The notes below the pieces were generated by a model. The model searched no databases and was not told the origin of the DNA. It saw nothing but the letters and a program-made list of their open reading frames with translations. From DYRB01 sp963845265 (GTDB lineage Bacteria; Pseudomonadota; Gammaproteobacteria; Chromatiales; Chromatiaceae): a stretch of 64,000 nucleotides of DNA. The DNA lies in contig CAWJRN010000014.1 in the NCBI GenBank assembly GCA_963845265.1, positions 62,001 to 126,000 on the forward strand. The letters are read 5' to 3'. The stretch's first letter is position 1. The number at the start of each line of letters is the position of its first letter. The position numbers were made by a program, and so were the translations under genes. Positions 17,345-26,429 of this stretch are shown piece after piece.

Positions 17345-18538
17345 CTACCGGGTTTTTGTTGCGTTATCGTTTCGGGGCCAGACACCGGCGATCAGCCGAC
17401 CGCGGCCCAGGGCGCGGTCTTGGGCGTCGCCGATTTGGGTGGCATTGATCGCCTCGATGGCTGCGTTCAGGTCATCGTGCTCGGCCGTCACGTAGAACAG
17501 GCTGCCGGGTGGCACCAGGCTGCGCACTGGCCGCGGGGAGCGGGATGCCACATCCCAGCCGCCCTCGCGCAGGCAGGGTCCGAGGACGGCGCCGTGGATG
17601 GTGATCCGGCAGTCGCCGATGTCGCCAATCCAGCGGGTGCCTAGCGTTTGGTCATGGGTGGGCGTGAAGCCGGGCAGCGGCATGGGACTGCGTGGATCGC
17701 TCACGGCCAGCGGCGTCAGGAGATACAAGATCAGGCCGATGGCGTCGCTGGTGTTCGGTGCCGCAAAGGGCGCGGCGGCCGCGTCCAGTACCTCGAAGTG
17801 GGCAGCGCGCCCCTCGCCGCCCAGGCGGATGGACCCTCCCGCGGGGACGATGTTCGCGGGCAGACCGGCAACGTCCACCTCGCAGGCGAGTGCCTGGGCC
17901 AGGCGGATATGAGCGGTTTGGTAGAGCATGCCCTCTTCGGCGGTGCGCCTGGGGTTGAACCGAGCGATTCCCAGGCGGGCCTCGCGCTCGAACAGCGCCT
18001 TGCCTTGGATCATATCCTCGATCGCTGGCGTCTCGCCATTGAGCACCTGGTTCAGGGTCTTGCCGGTGATCCAGTAGTTGGCGAGGGGCGTAAATTGGCG
18101 TGTGGGCACGACCGGTAGCCGCACCCCTAATCCCAGGTCCGAGCGCATGGGTGGGCCCAGCTTGAGGCGATGGACCGCGATAGCTCCTTGGTCCCGCAGG
18201 TCTCCCAGCAGGTTCGCTGGGACGGGATACAGACGCTCCCAGATCCCCCCGCGTTTTTGCGCCAGCCAGGGGCCGGCCAGGGTCATGTTGCCCAGCCCGG
18301 CTCTGTCGCCCATGTAGCGGCGTAGGTTGGCGTATTCCTGGTCGTCTTGGAAGCGCGACCAGTCCACCCGGAGATGCTCGCCGATGGCCGTGCGTACGGC
18401 CCCGGCGAGGGTGGTGGCGGGTGGCGGGAAAAGGCTGGCGAGTTCGGACCCACCGATGCTATCCATGGGGCGCGACTCCCGGAAGAACCAGGTATCGAAC
18501 GCATTGAAGCGCCAGGTCTTGTCCATGCTCTGGCTCAT
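17345..18538 (-). CDS. cmr3: CRISPR type III-B protein Cmr3 (Cas5)
   Basis: A 397-residue intact RAMP that caps the 5' handle of the crRNA and contacts Cas10. It has WRFNAFDTWFFRESRPMDSI, then SLFPPPATTLAGAVRTAIGE, the Cmr3 N-terminal pattern, and near the C-terminus the glycine-rich ALGRGRLIAGVWP. ATG 18538 overlaps the cas10 stop (ATGA). It lies 12 bases before cmr4. Confidence 0.93.
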   Translation of the reverse strand: MSQSMDKTWRFNAFDTWFFRESRPMDSIGGSELASLFPPPATTLAGAVRTAIGEHLRVDWSRFQDDQEYANLRRYMGDRAGLGNMTLAGPWLAQKRGGIWERLYPVPANLLGDLRDQGAIAVHRLKLGPPMRSDLGLGVRLPVVPTRQFTPLANYWITGKTLNQVLNGETPAIEDMIQGKALFEREARLGIARFNPRRTAEEGMLYQTAHIRLAQALACEVDVAGLPANIVPAGGSIRLGGEGRAAHFEVLDAAAAPFAAPNTSDAIGLILYLLTPLAVSDPRSPMPLPGFTPTHDQTLGTRWIGDIGDCRITIHGAVLGPCLREGGWDVASRSPRPVRSLVPPGSLFYVTAEHDDLNAAIEAINATQIGDAQDRALGRGRLIAGVWPRNDNATKTR

Positions 18539-20610
18539 TGCTCTACCCCCTTCGCGGAGAGGAAGCGCACCAGGAGGGCGCCGTCTGCATGCAGATAAGC
18601 GTCTCGTGGCCACCTGCTGGGGTCTGTTTGGTTTGCCTCCCGGATAACCGGACGACATTGGCGCAGGAGCGGCTCTACCAGGGTCCGGGCGTGGACCATG
18701 CGGCCAGATGGCGGTTTGATCCGATCACAGAGCCCTGAGCCGACGTACTCCGCGGCTATCAGGTACTCGGCTTCGTCGGTCGCGGGATCGAAGACGGGTT
18801 TCGCCTCGTCAATTTCGTTTTGATCTGAGGTCGGTCTTTCCTTCGCCGGGTTCAATAGGTCGAAGAGCTCCCGGATTCGGTAAAAGAACCCGCTGCTAAA
18901 CGCCTGGTCAGGGTCGTCAGCGGCAATTTTGTCCGCCAGCGCCTGAATCTCCAGCGTTGGGCCATCCGAACCGGTTGGGCCCTGCGCAAAGGCGATCCCC
19001 CATGGCAGGGCCCATTCCAGGGCCTTGCCGCCGGGTTTCCAGACGCGCACCGCCAGGGCATCCCGCCCGCGCCCAGCCTTGGCTACGTGCTTCAACAGTT
19101 CCTGCGCATCCTTGAAGACCTTGGTCAGGGGCATGCGGACATGGGCATACTCGATGGCCCCGGAGATGGTGGCGGCGAATGGGTGGCGAGGATCCATCCG
19201 CTTGTCGAATGCGGCTAGGTAGCATCGACGCAGGCGCAGGGCGCAGTTCATCGCATCCTCAAGGGGCAACAGCGCCAGGACATCGTCGCCCCCGGCGTAG
19301 ACGAGGAAGCCATTATGTTCATCGACGATGCCCTTCACACGCTTGGTGAAGGCATCCAGGGCCTCGGTGATCACGGGCTGTTTCTTTGGGTCGCTCAGGT
19401 TGACGCCGAGGGAGTCGCCATCCATCAACAAGACCGCATAGAAGGGGCTTGGTGGGCGGGTACCGAGGGCGCCTTGAAGCCTGTGCAAACAGCGTTTGAC
19501 CTCTCCGGCCCTCTTGCGAATGGTCGCGTTGATCTGCGGGTCGTCCTTGTCGCCGTATAGGTTGACATTGTCTAAGGCGGTATCGAAGAAAAGATCTCCG
19601 TCCAACGAGCGCCAACGTCGTCGCTCGGTCGCCACGCGCAGGCAGCGGATGTCGGATTCCCACTCGCCGTAGCCCCCGCCGGGTTGGGTGTCTGCCAACT
19701 CATGGGCGGCTTTGTGGAACCGCTCGTAAAGCTCGCCAATCTTCGGGTCGGTCTCCGCTTGATCGATCGCGTCCTTGAGCCAATGGACCACGGCCATAAA
19801 GGGGGCCGAAGGCATCCCGGGTTTCAGGGACCAGCCACGCACCGGCATCCCGCCGATGTCGATGCTGACGTCGTCAAAACAGCGCACGAAGCGGCGTTTG
19901 ATGAAGGCGATAGCGCAAAGGTGTTCGCCCGCCCGCAGATCGCTGCGGATACCTGCGGTCTTTGGCTTTCGGACGCCGCGCCAGAAGGTCTTCAGCTCCA
20001 GCCCGTGACCATCGGTGGGCGAGGGGACGCCGGAGAGTTCCTGAAGCCCATCCATGACCATACACTTGACGCCGTCCTCCTCATCGAAGAAGTGAGAGCG
20101 CCAAGTTTTGCGTCGGTCCAAGGCCGCGCTGTCCGCGTCCGCCGGACCCGTGAGCACCCAGGCGATCTCCCAAAAATGTTTGGTCTGCCGATCCCAGATT
20201 TCGCGGGTCTTACCCTCGCATGCTGAAGGTCCTCCGAAGTCTTGCGCCCAGACCTGATCCGCGATGGCCAACCAGGCTTTCTGCACCGCATCCACCACCG
20301 CGTCGGGGCGGAAGTCCGCGCTTACCCGCGCCATGAATCGGTTGGGGATGACGCCCTGGGTAGGTCTTGGCATGTAGGCGCTTTGTTCGCCGCCAACCCA
20401 GGCTAGAAACTCTTTGTTGGCAGCGGGGAAGGTGATGTTGTTGTGCTCCGGGTCTTGTTGCTCTACCGCTTTCATGGCCACGGCCGCGAGCCAGGAGAGG
20501 ATGAAGGAACCGGCCCAGAAGTCGCGGGTGCGTCTTGCCTGGGCAACGAACGCCTGGACGGGCCCGAGGGTGAAGTGGAAGTGCGGGCGGTCGTCCGTTG
20601 AGTCGCTCAT
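18535..20610 (-). CDS. cmr2: CRISPR type III-B Cas10 subunit Cmr2 (cyclic oligoadenylate synthase)
   Basis: A 691-residue large subunit. It starts directly with FHFTLGPVQAFVAQARRTRD, so there is no N-terminal HD nuclease domain. A first palm region and a Zn/alpha region precede the active palm, with FYAVLLMDGDSLGV (Asp 397, 399) and FLVYAGGDDVLALLPLE (GGDD at 440-443), the cyclase motif that converts ATP to cyclic oligoadenylates on target RNA binding. KVFKDAQELLKHVAKAGRGR follows. ATG 20610 overlaps the true cmr1 stop (ATGA). As written, an upstream base insertion makes cmr1 read through into this gene, but they should be two proteins. Confidence 0.93.
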   Translation of the reverse strand: MSDSTDDRPHFHFTLGPVQAFVAQARRTRDFWAGSFILSWLAAVAMKAVEQQDPEHNNITFPAANKEFLAWVGGEQSAYMPRPTQGVIPNRFMARVSADFRPDAVVDAVQKAWLAIADQVWAQDFGGPSACEGKTREIWDRQTKHFWEIAWVLTGPADADSAALDRRKTWRSHFFDEEDGVKCMVMDGLQELSGVPSPTDGHGLELKTFWRGVRKPKTAGIRSDLRAGEHLCAIAFIKRRFVRCFDDVSIDIGGMPVRGWSLKPGMPSAPFMAVVHWLKDAIDQAETDPKIGELYERFHKAAHELADTQPGGGYGEWESDIRCLRVATERRRWRSLDGDLFFDTALDNVNLYGDKDDPQINATIRKRAGEVKRCLHRLQGALGTRPPSPFYAVLLMDGDSLGVNLSDPKKQPVITEALDAFTKRVKGIVDEHNGFLVYAGGDDVLALLPLEDAMNCALRLRRCYLAAFDKRMDPRHPFAATISGAIEYAHVRMPLTKVFKDAQELLKHVAKAGRGRDALAVRVWKPGGKALEWALPWGIAFAQGPTGSDGPTLEIQALADKIAADDPDQAFSSGFFYRIRELFDLLNPAKERPTSDQNEIDEAKPVFDPATDEAEYLIAAEYVGSGLCDRIKPPSGRMVHARTLVEPLLRQCRPVIREANQTDPSRWPRDAYLHADGALLVRFLSAKGVEQ

Positions 20611-21768
20611 AGTGCTCTCTCCCGGTCGGCGAAGCGGTCCATGTAGGTGTGGATATAGGACCAGTCGATCATGTGGTTCTTGAAAGGACAGGTGTTGGGG
20701 GCGGCCCCGCCCGGGCTTGAACTCCAATGTGTCGCCGTTGGCCAGGAAACGTGCTGGCAACAGCAGATGCAGCAGCAGGGCCGCGCCGTCCGGGAACTGG
20801 TGGACATGGATGAACAGCGGCGAGGCGCGGCGGCTGCGTTCGTCCATGTGCAGGCCCAAATCGGCCTTGAAACCGGTGGACGAGAAGAAGTAGTTGTGTG
20901 GTAACCCGAAGACGCTGCGCGCAGGGATTGCGGCGGGGCGGTCGCCCTTGGTGACGCCATCCATGAGGTCGTGATCGGGCTTAAAATTTTGCTCGCTCGG
21001 TTTTCCGCACACCGTGCCGTTGCGGCCCCAGGATCGATAGAGCTGAAGCTCCCGCCCGGCAGCCTCCTGCAGGGCCTGGGGGTCCCTTCCTTCCAGGGAG
21101 ACATCTACCCGGGACGCGCGGGCGAAGGCGGTAAAGGGCGGCAGGTCCACCCGCTGGCCCCAGGTACCGACTAGGGCCTTGAGGGCAACCTTGTCCTGCG
21201 GCACCGGGAGAGCCTCGTCGCCTTGGCGCAGGGACTGGATGGCCAGGGAGCCAAAGCCCTTGCGGGCGCGACTGCCGAGCCCGCCCAGGGTGCCCAGGGC
21301 GAGCAGGGCATCGGCTAGCTGGTGGCGAGCCTGGTCCGGGGTGTCGGGGCGGAAGCGGCAGACCAGGTCGAAGCTGGCTGGGGCGAGGGCCTCGCGCAAG
21401 AAGCCGCTTTGGAAGTGATAGAGCCCCTGGCCCATCAGGTACTGCACCCCGCAGCCGGGTCGCTTGAGGTCCGCCTTGCGCAGATCCGTGGCACGTACCT
21501 GCAGCAGCACCCGGGCCTGGCCGGGCCCGTTTTCGGCCGCGCTGCCGAAGAGCTCCGCCTCGTCGGCGTGCAGACGGCACAGGGCGGCGGCCTGGTCGCC
21601 GGCCTCGACGTCGAGTACGCGGGCCCAATTCAGGGCGCGCCACCAGAAACGCAGGGCACCCTTCACGCTGCCGGCACCGATGCCGGTCGCCTTCTGCTCA
21701 GCGTCGCCGATGAACATTGGCGTCGTGATGCGGTAGGAGGCGGTTAGGGGAGGAGCGAGATGCTTCAT
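20607..21768 (-). pseudogene. cmr1: CRISPR type III-B RAMP protein Cmr1, frameshift at a G run
   Basis: ATG 21768 opens with ASYRITTPMFIGDAEQKATG, then GSVKGALRFWWRALNW, the Cmr1 hallmark. A second RAMP half contains LGGLGSRARKGFGSL and PARSVFGLPHNYFFS. At the run of five G (20697-20701) the frame slips; the expected ending KNHMIDWSYIHTYMDRFADR lies one frame over and stops at TGA 20607, overlapping the cmr2 ATG. Removing one G restores it. As written the gene runs in-frame into cmr2 and gives a false 1077-residue Cmr1-Cmr2 fusion. Cmr1 closes the 3' end of the effector. Confidence 0.85.
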
Positions 21769-21954
21769 GCGTGTTCCCTCGTCGATCCAATGGACGGCGC
21801 TGACGTTCCGCTGGGCGATCAGCTGTCTAAAATCCTGACAGTGCCTGCCGATCGCCGTGCAGTCTAATTACTTTGTTGTTCGGTGAATGTTTGCTGAAGG
21901 GTTTCGAATCTGACGCCCATGCTCGGCGCACCGGTGAGCCGGGAGGGTGACTTG

Positions 21955-22923
21955 TCACAATGCTGGGGCCGGGTCTTGCCGCAGCGGGGCGACCGCGTGG
22001 TGCCCATATCCCATGCTCGCATTCTTCCCCACATTCAGCCACTGCCCCAGGTGCAAATAGGGCCACAGTGCCTCGGCATCAGCCAGGTCCAGGTCGATAT
22101 GGCCCATCAGGCCGCCGGTGTCGACGCGGCCACCGTGGCGGGCGCCGTAGCGCGAGGCGGGCTGGTGACGCAGGTCTTGGGCGATGGTCCTGACCCTTTC
22201 GCTCGCGGCCTTGAGGTCGGGGAAGGGGGCTTCGAGCTTGCGGCCGGTGTAGAAGTACTGGAGCAGACTGATGCGGCGGACGATGGCCATGATGAGGTGA
22301 CCAACGTCCAGATCGGCATTGGTCGGCGTCTGGCCCGAGGGCTTATAGGGACTGGTGAAGAGGAGGCGGACCGCGGCCGGGACCGGCGGGATGGCCGGGG
22401 TTTCGGGGGGCAGGGCGGTGAGTAGGCGGCCCTTGGTGGCGATCAGTTGCGGCTCAGGGACGTCGGGGACTTCCTGGGTGACGTCCTGGAGCCAGGCTTG
22501 GCCGCGTCGGGGGCCCAGACCGCCCTGACCGGCCGCAGCCATGGCCTGGATGACTAGGGGCAAACGGTCGTTGGCATCGCTGACCAGGACCAGCGCGACG
22601 GTCATGTCGGCGCCGGCCGGGATGGTATCTGGGTTGTCCCCATCGATCTGGAAGGCGTGGGGGACTGGGATGGTGTCGTAGCGACGCATCAGCTCGGCGC
22701 CCGGCGGGCGCGGGCCGCTGAAGAGACGGCTGTAGTCGCATTGGTGCAGCAGCAGGCAGGCGGCGCACTCGGTGCCTGGGACGACGCAGGTGAGTTCGCG
22801 CAGGCGCAGCCCAAAGACGCCGTGCCAGAGCCCGCGGGGGTCGGTGGGCAGGTGCAGGTCGGCGCCCGCCTGGTAACGGAATCGGTAGCGGGCGACGGGC
22901 AGTCGCGGCAGGGTCTCGGACAT
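21955..22923 (-). CDS. cas6: CRISPR pre-crRNA endoribonuclease Cas6
   Basis: A 322-residue RAMP protein that cuts the repeat RNA to release crRNAs. ATG 22923 is preceded by AAGGAGG. GTECAACLLLHQCDYSRLF is a Cys cluster typical of this Cas6 branch. The C-terminal LGQWLNVGKNASMGYGHHAV is the glycine-rich RNA-binding loop. It is the first gene of the leftward cas operon, 186 bases before cmr1. The order cas6-cmr1-2-3-4-5-6 and the ATTGAGAC repeat end fit it processing the array at 7153-8409. Confidence 0.88.
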   Translation of the reverse strand: MSETLPRLPVARYRFRYQAGADLHLPTDPRGLWHGVFGLRLRELTCVVPGTECAACLLLHQCDYSRLFSGPRPPGAELMRRYDTIPVPHAFQIDGDNPDTIPAGADMTVALVLVSDANDRLPLVIQAMAAAGQGGLGPRRGQAWLQDVTQEVPDVPEPQLIATKGRLLTALPPETPAIPPVPAAVRLLFTSPYKPSGQTPTNADLDVGHLIMAIVRRISLLQYFYTGRKLEAPFPDLKAASERVRTIAQDLRHQPASRYGARHGGRVDTGGLMGHIDLDLADAEALWPYLHLGQWLNVGKNASMGYGHHAVAPLRQDPAPAL

Positions 22924-23105
22924 GGCGGCCTCCTTGGTCTCGGCGATCTTAGCACCTGGGGTGGATTGGCGGTTGTCCCTGGCGTGGGCGGTGCGTCGCC
23001 GCGGCTGTTCGCCTATAGTTCGCCGGGTGCGAATTTTAGCGGGACGGCAGGCGCCGCGATTTCGGACTTGATCAGCGTTCTGGCCGTTGAATTTGCTGCG
23101 GCGCG

Positions 23106-23227
23106 GTACGGTGGATAAGGCGCGCGCCGCGATGTTGCTGGTCTGGTACCAAGCCTTGGCGCGCCGTATCCACCATCTGCGGTGTCGGTGGCAAATGGTG
23201 GATGCGCTGCGCTGATCCACCCTACCG
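23106..23227. repeat. Dispersed repeat family 2, copy 2 (longest)
   Basis: Begins TACGGTGGATAAGGCGCGCG, contains GGTCTGGTACCAAGCCTTGG and CGCGCCGTATCCACC, and ends GTGGATGCGCTGCGCTGATC followed by CACCCTACC. The ends are inverted repeats, so the element can form a hairpin or cruciform. It separates the CRISPR locus from the next gene set and could act as a boundary. Confidence 0.75.
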
Positions 23228-23278
23228 GGCGGAACCATGATCACTGCGTTTTTGTCTTGGAGCGGTAGCCGACGCGTT

Positions 23279-23725
23279 ATGCACCATCGGGTCTTTGTCT
23301 ATGGCACCTTGCTGCGCGGCGAGGTGAACCACCATCTGTTGGCCGGTGCCGCTTGCCTGGGTGCCCACCGGACCGCCCCGGCCTTCAGTCTCTACAACCT
23401 GGGGACTTATCCCGGGCTGATAGGGGGCGGGAGCAGCGCCGTGTCCGGCGAGGTCTATCGTATCGATGGGGCCATCCTGCGTCGGCTCGACGCCCTGGAA
23501 GATTATCCGCGCCTCTACGGCCGAGACCTGATCCGCACCCCCTACGGCGAGACCTGGGTCTATCTCTATCGCGGCGGCGTCTTTGGACGCAAGGTCATCC
23601 CCTCGGGGGATTGGCGCGCCCTGACTCGCGACCGGGAGTCGGTCCTGGCCGGGGCCATTCGCAACACCCGCAACGCCAAGACCCAGGCAGTTCGCCAGGC
23701 CCTGCGGGGGGCCATCGGCGTGTAG
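23279..23725 (+). CDS. Gamma-glutamylcyclotransferase family protein (AIG2-like)
   Basis: A 148-residue protein. HHRVFVYGTLLRGEVNHHLL is the YGTL(L/K)RG substrate-loop motif of the family; LDALEDYPRLYGRDLI holds the conserved acidic residue. Members split gamma-glutamyl peptides to 5-oxoproline or act on gamma-glutamylamines; the exact substrate cannot be told here. ATG 23279 was preferred to ATG 23237 because homology begins there. Confidence 0.85.
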   Translation: MHHRVFVYGTLLRGEVNHHLLAGAACLGAHRTAPAFSLYNLGTYPGLIGGGSSAVSGEVYRIDGAILRRLDALEDYPRLYGRDLIRTPYGETWVYLYRGGVFGRKVIPSGDWRALTRDRESVLAGAIRNTRNAKTQAVRQALRGAIGV

Positions 23726-23765
23726 CCTAGTATGTACCTCTACCCAGACTCCCCGAGGAGATGCC

Positions 23766-23909
23766 ATGTCCGAGGAAGAAGGTCGCTTTACCATCCACTT
23801 GGAACCGCTCGACGACTGCTGCGTGGTCAGCTCCAGCACTCGCCAGGGTATCCCCATCCACGTCCAGGTCACCGACGGGCAGGGCCAGGTCCTGCATAGC
23901 TCCGAGTGA
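23766..23909 (+). CDS. Small hypothetical protein, first gene of an LSDAT/RyR operon
   Basis: A 47-residue open frame from ATG 23766, preceded by CCGAGGAG, encoding MSEEEGRFTIHLEPLDDCCV and ending in VLHSSE. The stop overlaps the GTG of the LSDAT gene (GTGA), which argues for real translation. It is rich in beta-type residues, with a Cys pair and no membrane segment. I do not recognise a family. It may be a partner of the two downstream proteins. Confidence 0.55.
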   Translation: MSEEEGRFTIHLEPLDDCCVVSSSTRQGIPIHVQVTDGQGQVLHSSE

Positions 23910-24652
23910 GCGAGCCCGTGCGCTGGGTCTTGTCTGCGGGTCGCTACGCCCTAGGTGCCGCGGTGATCGAGCCCAGCGAACTGGCCGCCGCCCTCGACCG
24001 CTTGGGGCTGGGCGGGTCCCGCCCGGTACTGGTCCTGGTGGGTGGCGCGGGCGGGCTGGACCCGGACCTGCACGCACCCCTGCTCGCCCTTTTTCGGGCC
24101 CTGATTCCGACCCTGTGCGAGCTGGGGGCTGCCGTGGTGGATGGCGGCACCAGGTCCGGGGTCATGGCGTTGATGGGGCAGGCCGCCGCAGGCACCGACC
24201 TGCACCTGCTCGGGGTTGTGGCCGTGGGCACGGTGCGGCTGCCCGGGCAGGCGGAGCCGGACGCGCATGGGGATCGCCCCGAGTTGGACCCGAACCACGA
24301 TCGCTTCCTGCTCGTTCCCGGGACCGCATGGGGCGACGAGTCCCCGTGGATCGCTGCCGCAGCGACCGCCTTGGCCCCCACTGGGGCCAGTCTGACCCTA
24401 GTGGTCGGCGGCGGCAAGGTGACGGCGTTGGACTTGCGCGAGGGTCTGTGCCACGGCCGTCCGGCCCTGATCCTGGCGGGTAGCGGCGGCACCGCGGACG
24501 CCGTCGCCAGCTATCTGCAGGGCTCGGCTGGCCCTGTCGGTGAGCCCCCATTCGACCTGCCACCGGATACGGCTGCCCGCTGCGAGGTCATGCACCTGGG
24601 CCGTGCCGCCACCGAGTTGCCGGCGCTGTTGCGTCGGCGTCTGGGTGGGTGA
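23906..24652 (+). CDS. LSDAT (SLOG superfamily) nucleotide-sensing domain protein
   Basis: A 248-residue Rossmann-like protein. Motifs: RPVLVLVGGAGGLDPDLHAP, AAVVDGGTRSGVMALMGQAA, the PELDPNHDRFLLVPGTAWGD block, TLVVGGGKV and LILAGSGGTAD. This is the prokaryotic LSDAT pattern related to the N-terminal sensor of TRPM channels. Family knowledge: SLOG domains bind or process NAD- or ADP-ribose-derived nucleotides and are often found in conflict and stress systems. The GTG start overlaps the upstream small gene. The next gene, carrying an RyR domain, follows after 4 bases, so they are very likely co-translated. Confidence 0.8.
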   Translation: MSEPVRWVLSAGRYALGAAVIEPSELAAALDRLGLGGSRPVLVLVGGAGGLDPDLHAPLLALFRALIPTLCELGAAVVDGGTRSGVMALMGQAAAGTDLHLLGVVAVGTVRLPGQAEPDAHGDRPELDPNHDRFLLVPGTAWGDESPWIAAAATALAPTGASLTLVVGGGKVTALDLREGLCHGRPALILAGSGGTADAVASYLQGSAGPVGEPPFDLPPDTAARCEVMHLGRAATELPALLRRRLGG

Positions 24653-24656
24653 CCCC

Positions 24657-26408
24657 ATGGGCCTCTTCGCCAACCCGACCCTGGTATGCGGCGACGGTCC
24701 GGTTGCCGCGGCCCTGGCCGCCAGCCTGGAGCGCCTGGGCCGCGCGGTGCGGCAGGTCGGTCCTCGGGACCTGACCCGGCGGCGGCTGGGTCGTGCCGCG
24801 ACCCTGATCCTGGCGGCCCCTGCCGACCCGCTCGATCTGCTCGACCAAGTCCTGGCCCTTTCGGTCGGACGCGGGTCCCGCCGGTCGCCCCTGCACCTGA
24901 TCCTGGCCCATCTGGGGGCCTGCCCTCAGCCCATGCCCGAGGCCTTGGCCGATCCAGCGGGTAGCGGCCTAGTGCAGTTGGAGACCTGTGCCCTGGAGGC
25001 CCGGGGCGCCCGTGCGCTGCTCGCCGCCCACCCACCCCACGCCGGCTTCGACCCCCTGTTTGGCCAGGTGCCGCACCTGCTCATCGTTGGTGCGACCCCG
25101 CTGGCCCTGGCCCTGCTCGGGCAGGTCATGCGCCTGGCCCACTATGGGGAGGGGATGGCGCAGTTCACCCTGGCGGTGGACCGGCCCGATACGTGGCGGG
25201 CGGAGGTCCTGGCGGCCTATCCCCAGGCCGAGCAGTCATGCGCCCTGCGCTTCACCGAGCTGAAGGCACCGGACCTGGCCGGGATGGCCCCGGTCAACGG
25301 GGTTTGGGTCCTGGTCGATCCGCCGGAGACCGGGCTGGACCTCGCCCTCGCCCTGGGCGCTGGGATTCGGCAGGCGCAGGGGGTTACGCCGCCGATCTAC
25401 CTGGATGTCGGGGCGGTCGCGCCGATGGGCGGGATCGACGCCTGGGACGGACAGCTCGTGCCCGTCTCCTGGTTGGGGGCCGCCTGTAGGGACCTGCTTG
25501 CGGGGCAGGGGGATCGGCTGGCCCAGGTCATCCACGAACACTACCGCGACACTACCGAGGCCCAGGGCCGCGACCCGGCCCTGGAACCCGCCGGGCGCCC
25601 CTGGGAACTGCTCGATGGCTCTTACCGCGACGCCTCTCGTTACCAGGCCGACCACCTCTGGGCCAAGCTCGCCGCCACCGACTGCCGCACCCTGCCGCTG
25701 GCCGCGGCCCCGGCCTTCGCCTTCGCCCCCCAGGAGGTCGAGCGCCTGGCGCAGGTAGAGCATCGCCGCTGGGCTGCGGACCGGCATCTGAACGGCTGGA
25801 CCTATGCCCCGGTGCGCGACAACGCCCTGCGTCATCACCCTCAGCTCATCCCCTACGCGGAGCTAAGCGAACCCATGAAGGACCTGGACCGCTTCGTGGT
25901 ACGCCTGGTGCCGACGCTCCTGGCGCGGTCCGGGTTGGCCGTGGTGCGAGGTTTGGTCCTGGGGCTGGCGGAGGCGGACCAGGCCGCCAGCGGGTCGACG
26001 GGTCGGCGTACCCGCCGCCTCGTGGATGCATGTCTGGGGCGCCTGCGGGAGCGCTTCCCGGATCGTGGCCTGGTGCTGGCCACCACACTCGCCGATCCCT
26101 TCTCCCGTCTGGTCGCGGCGCGGGCGCTGGATGGCTTCGACGCGGCCCTGTGGTTGCTGTGTCACAAGCCTGTGACGGAACTGCTTGCGGCCGAGCCCCA
26201 GGCCGCCGCGCGGCTGGACCTGTTGCGGCTGGTGGCACGGGCGGAGCGACGCATCGAGCTGCCTGGGCGGATGGGCCTGGAGGACTGGCTCCAGCGTCGC
26301 GCCCAGGTGTTGCTGCTGCCCGGGGATGCACCTGCGCCGGTGGCCCCGGGTAGGCAGGTCCGGCTCGATGAGGGAGGGAATGGGCTAAGCTGGGGGTTCG
26401 AGTATTAG
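24657..26408 (+). CDS. RyR-domain protein with nucleotide-binding (TrkA-N-like) region
   Basis: A 583-residue protein. Residues 1-130 hold a Rossmann-like start (NPTLVCGDGPVAAALAASLE). A second (138-280) begins with HLLIVGATPLALALLGQVMR. An RyR domain lies at about 320-412: YRDASRYQADHLWAKL, VERLAQVEHRRWAADRHLNG and LIPYAELSEPMKDLDR. The C-terminal 170 residues are unassigned. RyR domains in bacteria accompany SLOG, TIR and other nucleotide-signal proteins; the pairing with LSDAT here is strong context. Start ATG 24657 follows the previous stop by 4 bases. The ligand and output are unknown. Confidence 0.78.
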   Translation: MGLFANPTLVCGDGPVAAALAASLERLGRAVRQVGPRDLTRRRLGRAATLILAAPADPLDLLDQVLALSVGRGSRRSPLHLILAHLGACPQPMPEALADPAGSGLVQLETCALEARGARALLAAHPPHAGFDPLFGQVPHLLIVGATPLALALLGQVMRLAHYGEGMAQFTLAVDRPDTWRAEVLAAYPQAEQSCALRFTELKAPDLAGMAPVNGVWVLVDPPETGLDLALALGAGIRQAQGVTPPIYLDVGAVAPMGGIDAWDGQLVPVSWLGAACRDLLAGQGDRLAQVIHEHYRDTTEAQGRDPALEPAGRPWELLDGSYRDASRYQADHLWAKLAATDCRTLPLAAAPAFAFAPQEVERLAQVEHRRWAADRHLNGWTYAPVRDNALRHHPQLIPYAELSEPMKDLDRFVVRLVPTLLARSGLAVVRGLVLGLAEADQAASGSTGRRTRRLVDACLGRLRERFPDRGLVLATTLADPFSRLVAARALDGFDAALWLLCHKPVTELLAAEPQAAARLDLLRLVARAERRIELPGRMGLEDWLQRRAQVLLLPGDAPAPVAPGRQVRLDEGGNGLSWGFEY

Positions 26409-26429
26409 CCGAGATTTACGGAGCACTTT

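Noticed and set aside
18535..21768. A single 1077-residue Cmr1-Cas10 fusion protein
   Set aside because: The correct Cmr1 ending and its stop overlap with the cmr2 ATG are found one frame over after a G run, so two genes are more likely.
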